Shown here: in pieces, positions 59,701 through 64,000 of the stretch
How the letters are laid out: each line of letters begins with the position of its first letter
Position numbering within the stretch: the first letter of the stretch is position 1
NCBI RefSeq assembly: GCF_039621805.1
Contig: NZ_CP155076.1
Coordinates: forward strand, 186,001 to 250,000
DNA from: Paraburkholderia sp. PREW-6R
GTDB lineage: Bacteria; Pseudomonadota; Gammaproteobacteria; Burkholderiales; Burkholderiaceae
Direction: 5' to 3'
Length of the DNA: 64,000 nucleotides
Notes under the pieces: model-generated
Seen by the model: only the letters and a program-made list of their open reading frames with translations
What the model was told of the DNA's origin: nothing
The model's database searches: none
Position numbers and translations under genes: made by a program

Positions 59701-62700
59701 CGCCCGACTGCTGGTCAACGAAAACATCGCAGAAGTGGCCGGTGGCGCCGCTACAGCCGAACTGCGCCGTTGTGCCATAGTTCTGGTAGATCTGAACTGG
59801 TGCCGACAGCGTGTTGGTGAGCGCGGCCGCGCTGATCGCGATGTCGCGACCGGACTGGATGTTGCCCGACGTATTGGTTACCGCTGACGCCTGCGTGAGG
59901 GTCGTCTGCGGATTGTTCGCGTTCGTGTTGTCGCTAGCGGTCCCGGCGCCGCCAATCACGACATCCCGGCCCGCGAGCAGATTGCCGTAGGTGTTATTGA
60001 CCGTCGCCGCCGCGATGATCAGATCCCGCCCGGCTAACACGGTGTTGTTCGTCTGCGTGTAGCTGTAGCTCTGCGTGCTGGTCTGGTCGCCGTAGATGTT
60101 GGCCGAATCGTTGTTGGGCCCAAACGTCGCGTAGAAGTGCAGGAGTTCCTGGGCGATTGCGGCGTTGGTCATCGCATCGGTGAAATCCTGCCCTGGACGC
60201 TCAAACTTGATCTGTTCGTTCGGATACGAAACCATCGTCGAGAAGTAGCCGCAGTCCACAGCCGCAACGCCGGCAACACATCCCGTCTTCGACGTCACGG
60301 TGTCTGTGTGGTAGCCCTGACTCGTAAAGCTGTTTGCCGTGACGCGCAGATCCTGCCCCGCATACAGGCTTCCGGCGTTCGTCAGGCTCGCGCCCGTGCC
60401 GGTGAGCACCAGATTGTTGCCCGCGACGATCTGTCCGGCGTTCTGGCTCGTGTAGACAGTGACAGTAGACGTCTGCCCGGCCGGCGGTGTGGTCGTCGTG
60501 ATGACGTTCGCTGGCACCACCATGGCAGCGGTCGGATTCCCCGCCGCATCAAAGGTGTCAAGCATCGCGGCGAGCGTTCCGGCGGTATACGCCGCCCTCA
60601 GCTGCGTGAGGAAACCTGCGTACGAAGCGGCATCAATGCTGTCGGTGACCGTCGTGACGGCTGCATCGCCCCCATTGTCAAGCGACGCGACGTTCAGCGC
60701 GACGTTGTCCCCGGCAGAAATCGTGCTGCCGTGGTTGTTCAGAACGCCGGTAGTGATCGACAGGTCGTGGCCTGCGGCAATCACACCGCTCTGGCCCCTG
60801 GGCTGCGTCGTCGTGGTGGTCTGGTTGACCGTCGGCAAGGCGATGCCATAGAACGTGCCGCCGCTCAGATCAGCAGCGACCGGCGCTGTCGTGCTGGCAA
60901 GCTGCATATCGCCAACGCGGCCCGTGATGTTTGTCGTGAACGTCTGGGAGTCCGTGACACTGCCATCGGCGTATGACAACTCGGTCATACTCAGGGTGAG
61001 CGAACCCATCGGTGCGGACAGGAACGCTGAATCGAGGCCTGCGGCATCGATCGTGGTGAGCGAGGTCGACGTGGTCGTCGTGTTCGCGCCAGCCCGGCTG
61101 TTGTTCACGTTCGCAGCATTGATCGTAATGTCGTTCTGCGCGGTGAGGGTGCCGCCGACATTCGTCAGATCGCCTGACAGATTCGCAGTCAGATTGCGCC
61201 CAGCCGCTGTCGACGCTCCACTGTTGTCGTAACTGCTGCCATTGAGATTGACGTCCCGTACGGCGCTGACCGTCCCGGCGTTGGTCGTCGCGCCAGTGAG
61301 ATTCACGTCCTCGTTCGCGAGGATCGATCCACCTGCCTGGTTGACGATCGTGCCGGAGAGATTGACGTCATTGCCCGCCGAGATGGTGCCGCTGTTGGTC
61401 AGCGTGCCGCTGGTCGACAGCGTGATGTCACCCGCCTTACTGATCGTGCCGCTATTGCTGAATCCCTGCGTCGCGTTGATCGATACGCTGTTGCCCGGCA
61501 TCGCCCACGTGCCAGAGTTATTGAGCTGCTGTGTGTTGATCGTCAGCGCATTGCCGAGATTGATCGTGCCGCTTGAGGCAGCCGACGGATCGAACGTCTG
61601 GTTCTGCAGGTTCAGCGTGAGGTCGTGCTGCGCGAGTATCTGGCCTCCGGCGTTGTTGAACGTGCCGTTGCCCCCCGTCACCGTGACGGTCGCATCTCCC
61701 GGTGCGCCCGGGCTCGCCGCGTTCGTACTGCCTGCGAACAGCACACCGTTCTGGTTACCGGCCAGGTTGCCCGTCGTGACATTCAGCGAATTCGTCCCGA
61801 TGATCGCGCCGTTGTTGTTCGTCAGCGCTCCATTGGCCTTAATCGCCGTCGTCAGCCCAGCGATAGAACCAGCATTATTCACGTTGGTCGCGTTGACGGT
61901 CGTCGCGGCCGTCGAGATCAGGTCCGCGCCGGAACCGTTCGTGACGTTTGCGCCCGTGACCGTCAGCGGCCCACCCGTCAGGACGCTGCTGGTATTCGTC
62001 ACGCCACTGGTGCCGGTCAGATCCGCAGCACCCTGAACCGACGTATTGCTGCCGCCTGTCGTCAGCTCGTTGCTCGCGGTCGCCGTCAGGTTGCCGCCAA
62101 TCAGCGCCCCGCCGGTGGATACGTTCGCGCCCGTCAGGTTGGCGTCCTTCACCACATTAAGCTGTCCGGCAGAAAGGTCCAGCGTATTCTGCGTGGTGGC
62201 GTTCAGCGTGCCCGCTACGGTCGTCGTGCAGCCGGTGGTGATGTTTGCGCCAGACAGCGTCGCGTTGCCGCCAACCTGGGTGGTGCCGGTCACGGTCAGG
62301 TTTTGCCCGGCCGACAGCAAAGCATCGCCCGCCGACTGGAGATTGCCCTGCGCACGCAGGTTGCCTGACTGGGCCGTCAGCGTCGTTGTACCGAGGCTTG
62401 TCGTACTGCCCGCGACAGTGAGATTGCCGGTCGCCTGCGCTGCCACATTGCCGCCGCTAAGCACCGCGCCATTGATTGAGGCATCCCCGCCGTTTGCCTT
62501 GAGCGTGGCGTTGCCGACGGCAGTCGCTGCGCCCACCGTCAGGCTGCTGCCCGCCGTCGCGTTCAGGTTGCCGCCCGTCTGGACCGCGCCGGTCAGATCG
62601 ATCGCCTGACCCGCATTGAGCGTCGCATCCTGTCCGAAGCTCGCGCTGCCGGCACCCGAGAGGCGACCGCCCGCGTTGAGCGAACCGGTACCGTTGCCGG

Positions 62701-64000
62701 ACACATTGCCGGAAACGGTCAGGTCGGTGCCGGCCGTCAGTGCGGTGTTGCCGCTCGTACTGACGCTGCCGCCCAGTGTCATGGCCTGCCCCGCCGTCGC
62801 TGCGAGGTCGCCAATGGCAAGCACGTTTCCGGAAGTGCTGACATTGCCCGTTGTACCCGTCAGCGCCAAGGTCCCGCCAGACCGCGCCTGACCATTGATC
62901 GATGCGTTGCGCCGGGCGGAGATCTGCACGGCCGAGCCGCCCGTGACCGCACCATTGACCGTCACATCGCGTGCGGAATCCAGCGCGAGCGCCCCGGGGG
63001 CCGATACCGCACCGCCTACGGTCAGGTCGCCGTTGCCGGTCTTCCCGGTCGTGGTCAGCGTGAGGTTGTTGCCTGTGGCGATCGAGCCAACGAACATGTC
63101 GCCGCCGGACGTCAGGTTCACGCTGCCATCCGACTGAGCGGTGCCGACCGACAGGCCGCCGCCCGCCGTCATGTTCAGGTCCTGCACAGACTGCACGGTT
63201 GCGCCCGCAGCGGAGATGTCGCCCGTGGCGTTCACCGTGTACTGGTTTGCCAGTCCGTTGCCGCTCACTGACACATTGCCAGCGCTCGTGAGCGTGGCGC
63301 CCTGTTGCGCATAGGTCGAGCCGGCGACGATATCCCCGTTGGACGTGACAACCAGATTGCCCGCAGTGGCCGCAAGAGGTCCGAGCGCACGCGCCCCCAC
63401 CCCGGCCGCGTTCGACACGATGAAGATCTGTCCGGCCGTGACCGAGCCGTACTGGCTCGCGTCGATCGCGTAGCCACTCGAGGTTGGGACGACTGGTACG
63501 CCATTGGCGGCCGTCGCGTAGCCGGTCCCGGTCGCCCCTGCGCTCAACGGTGTGACGATCTGGTTGCCAGCAATGACGTTTACGCGTTGGTCGGCATAAA
63601 GAGGCGCAGCGATGGAGACAGATTGCCCGATCAGATCGAGATTGCCGACTGTGCCTTCGATCCCGGCACCCGGCGTACCGTTGACCCCCGCCGGACCGCT
63701 GATGCTGATGTCGCCGGAGGTGACGGAATAGCCCAGCGCGGCCGCATGGGCAAAGTCGGTTGACGTGCCACCCACGCCAGTGAGAAACTGCGCGGCACCG
63801 GTAGTGAGGGTGAGGTTCGAAGCATTCGTGACGCTCAGACCGTTCACACTGATGCCATTCGGATTGCTTACGATTAGCGCAGCAGGCGATCCGAAAACTT
63901 CGAGCGGGCCGGCCAGGACGCTCCTGTACTGTGCCCCGGTCGACGTCACCTGCGCGAGAATCGTACTCGCGGTCCGTCCCGCCAGATTGGGGTTTGCGCC
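56771..64000 (-). CDS. cdiA: CdiA contact-dependent inhibition exoprotein, 5-prime end outside the window
   Basis: More than 2,400 residues, open at the right edge. The visible start is within the TPS domain (ANPNLAGRTASTILAQVTST, IVSNPNGISVNGLSVTNASN). A very long filamentous haemagglutinin beta-helix follows, with repeats such as NVSVSGNGLANQYTVNATGD. A receptor/periplasmic region with Cys residues precedes the pre-toxin region from QTAIGGGSFLSNLKNDAVSD, closed by AVTAAENEALNNTL. The variable toxin (about 120 residues, linker VQSSGGAIDEEQAGDV) ends GYAGTWYQRADGTVFGIRTS and TIDVIKSNNSSLPPGFKVHQ K. The toxin is not assigned; a small ribonuclease fold of the BECR kind is possible. The core CAGACTGCGAT at 57655-57645 marks where the CT appears to have been exchanged. 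No internal stop. Confidence 0.9.
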   Translation of the reverse strand, partial: GANPNLAGRTASTILAQVTSTGAQYRSVLAGPLEVFGSPAALIVSNPNGISVNGLSVTNASNLTLTTGAAQFLTGVGGTSTDFAHAAALGYSVTSGDISISGPAGVNGTPGAGIEGTVGNLDLIGQSVSIAAPLYADQRVNVIAGNQIVTPLSAGATGTGYATAANGVPVVPTSSGYAIDASQYGSVTAGQIFIVSNAAGVGARALGPLAATAGNLVVTSNGDIVAGSTYAQQGATLTSAGNVSVSGNGLANQYTVNATGDISAAGATVQSVQDLNMTAGGGLSVGTAQSDGSVNLTSGGDMFVGSIATGNNLTLTTTGKTGNGDLTVGGAVSAPGALALDSARDVTVNGAVTGGSAVQISARRNASINGQARSGGTLALTGTTGNVSTSGNVLAIGDLAATAGQAMTLGGSVSTSGNTALTAGTDLTVSGNVSGNGTGSLNAGGRLSGAGSASFGQDATLNAGQAIDLTGAVQTGGNLNATAGSSLTVGAATAVGNATLKANGGDASINGAVLSGGNVAAQATGNLTVAGSTTSLGTTTLTAQSGNLRAQGNLQSAGDALLSAGQNLTVTGTTQVGGNATLSGANITTGCTTTVAGTLNATTQNTLDLSAGQLNVVKDANLTGANVSTGGALIGGNLTATASNELTTGGSNTSVQGAADLTGTSGVTNTSSVLTGGPLTVTGANVTNGSGADLISTAATTVNATNVNNAGSIAGLTTAIKANGALTNNNGAIIGTNSLNVTTGNLAGNQNGVLFAGSTNAASPGAPGDATVTVTGGNGTFNNAGGQILAQHDLTLNLQNQTFDPSAASSGTINLGNALTINTQQLNNSGTWAMPGNSVSINATQGFSNSGTISKAGDITLSTSGTLTNSGTISAGNDVNLSGTIVNQAGGSILANEDVNLTGATTNAGTVSAVRDVNLNGSSYDNSGASTAAGRNLTANLSGDLTNVGGTLTAQNDITINAANVNNSRAGANTTTTSTSLTTIDAAGLDSAFLSAPMGSLTLSMTELSYADGSVTDSQTFTTNITGRVGDMQLASTTAPVAADLSGGTFYGIALPTVNQTTTTTQPRGQSGVIAAGHDLSITTGVLNNHGSTISAGDNVALNVASLDNGGDAAVTTVTDSIDAASYAGFLTQLRAAYTAGTLAAMLDTFDAAGNPTAAMVVPANVITTTTPPAGQTSTVTVYTSQNAGQIVAGNNLVLTGTGASLTNAGSLYAGQDLRVTANSFTSQGYHTDTVTSKTGCVAGVAAVDCGYFSTMVSYPNEQIKFERPGQDFTDAMTNAAIAQELLHFYATFGPNNDSANIYGDQTSTQSYSYTQTNNTVLAGRDLIIAAATVNNTYGNLLAGRDVVIGGAGTASDNTNANNPQTTLTQASAVTNTSGNIQSGRDIAISAAALTNTLSAPVQIYQNYGTTAQFGCSGATGHFCDVFVDQQSGDASTITANRNLSINAGAVVNTGSLINAGSQATITVAAGVTNQDQTLNAYWHDTSPPIIGNAPAPDNFGCGTSANCATLFGSAYNARDGVQPPTPYASLPGTIQAPSLAVTAGGQLQNSGNVMGQQVALTGATIVNGITSPAVYTPQATGSRQVVSLGPVGTPAAATNAANQTSGLGQVGTGLASASGIAGSISNGSSGALGSAATAGSGGGTVSVPGSPATQTVAGATHSATYLVSSPAAQVMGDIGAAQLLASLPASLQPNTTQFYYDPFIEDQVLQQAALAQTGQASFISGLSFDNQNQTSVANQEKQVLYGNAIKYAEANNIALGTALGQAQIAALDAPMLWYVEETVPEPGCTATGSAACPTVTALMPQIYLPATYAVVQHDGTITGQDVSLTATSGGSILNTGSITATDTLTVNSGTLTNQQRSTDIGTQYTYLSSVDGLLTTKGTEVQQGGFMSAGNYQMNVDAVNQIGGALQKLNVDGTVDAAGTQQELANLKAQLGDSFTQGTVSNDLNTTFTSLADTGGVFQQIGMLAAMVVASVMTAGAASAAIGSGAAVGSTFAAGTAATTTAEGVAIDAVSAGLGNMALSAGMAGMVSSALGQAATGSFSTAAMLQAGGIAMVTAGLTNGITVGGQSLTSLAGVQNVGGALVPLAGSTTASTVLEQGAAIAAEATVQAGVQTAIGGGSFLSNLKNDAVSDVAAAGAYAIGNANQAGDFGTGTQQELEYVAAHAALGCAASAAEGTGCAGGAIGGAASAAISPYVIGQLDPTGAAPTPGQAAITTAIAMLAGGGIAGALGQNVAGAVTAAENEALNNTLDHVHPDGTTGKPGQQSEAEKVTVPIVQSSGGAIDEEQAGDVPVAGKGTAAAAVAGTTNSGSTSDILVPNGQPVGYVNPGAGPGIRTVTPEQFGQLQSQLLDGATPVTTPSGYAGTWYQRADGTVFGIRTSAGSGTTIDVIKSNNSSLPPGFKVHQK
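57645..57655. repeat. Core direct repeat 3 within cdiA (putative att site)
   Basis: ATCGCAGTCTG, identical to the cores at 42650-42660 and 50305-50315, encoding the start of QTAIGGGSF in cdiA. To its right the cdiA body continues (GTGCAGGCCGGGGTG on the coding strand), whereas at the other two cores the element end is found instead. Confidence 0.7.

Noticed and set aside
57230..63763. Many plus-strand frames over cdiA (for example 61242-62036 and 58196-59131)
   Set aside because: Low-complexity shadows of the repetitive beta-helix coding sequence.
40326..64000. IS-mediated assembly of the CDI cassette array
   Set aside because: No IS ends or transposase fragments were found between the cassettes from 40326 to 64000; only the recombinase-primase elements separate them.
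1..64000. Amber codon reassignment or suppression as a general explanation for the TAG-interrupted frames
   Set aside because: Several intact genes end normally in TAG (for example at 430 and 16428), and no suppressor tRNA was seen in the window, so it is kept only as a question for testing.

Overview
The window looks like a horizontally acquired, heavily rearranged region of a Burkholderia-group betaproteobacterium (Burkholderia, Paraburkholderia or Caballeronia). The evidence is high GC, a Burkholderia-type small H-NS protein, a LexA-controlled imuA-imuB-dnaE2 mutagenesis cassette, many ISNCY, IS3, IS21, IS66 and IS110 sequences, and a contact-dependent inhibition (CDI) locus whose transporter gene lies downstream of cdiA and its immunity gene. 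No rRNA, tRNA or CRISPR array was seen.

Layout. 0.1-5.1 kb: H-NS gene, two ISNCY elements, and an Xre/RES toxin-antitoxin pair whose toxin carries an in-frame amber codon. 5.9-9.5 kb: an SRAP (YedK/HMCES-like) protein, an IS3 element splitting a small gene with a GTCC target duplication, and recombinase debris. 9.6-15.3 kb: small protein, dnaE2, imuB, imuA with a LexA box. 15.5-18.1 kb: small genes and a second, intact Xre/RES pair. 18.3-23.3 kb: ISNCY and IS66 wreckage around an IS21 element with a frameshifted istA. 23.3-34.6 kb: accessory genes and pseudogenes, including a lipoprotein gene split inside its signal peptide by a second IS21 with a clean GGTAAC target duplication, a decayed HWE histidine kinase and a frameshifted SPFH gene. 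34.6-64 kb: the CDI region, transcribed mainly right to left.

Main finding (42.65-57.66 kb). The cdiA gene, open at the right edge, is followed by its immunity gene, then an element carrying a small REVAKRLF-tail protein gene, an Xre regulator, a CHC2-Toprim-ATPase primase-like protein and a XerC-like tyrosine recombinase. Next come an orphan cdiA-CT (HYD1-type ADP-ribosyltransferase) with immunity gene, a second related element, and a second orphan cdiA-CT (WHH nuclease) with immunity gene. Each orphan CT begins exactly at the same 11 bp (CAGACTGCGAT, the codons for QTAI), and the same 11 bp occur at the equivalent codons of the long cdiA. The three direct repeats are 7,655 and 7,340 bp apart. 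The most economical model is that each element is a circle carrying a toxin-immunity cassette, and that its recombinase inserts it into cdiA at this core. The resident cdiA would then be fused to the incoming toxin and immunity gene, and the old cassette pushed downstream. Two successive integrations explain the whole arrangement. Both elements share a 25-bp operator palindrome between the regulator and the primase-recombinase operon, and one has an iteron-like 11-bp repeat array.

Decay is frequent. Several accessory reading frames carry in-frame TAG codons, and others are broken at G runs; the latter could be real, phase-variable, or consensus errors.
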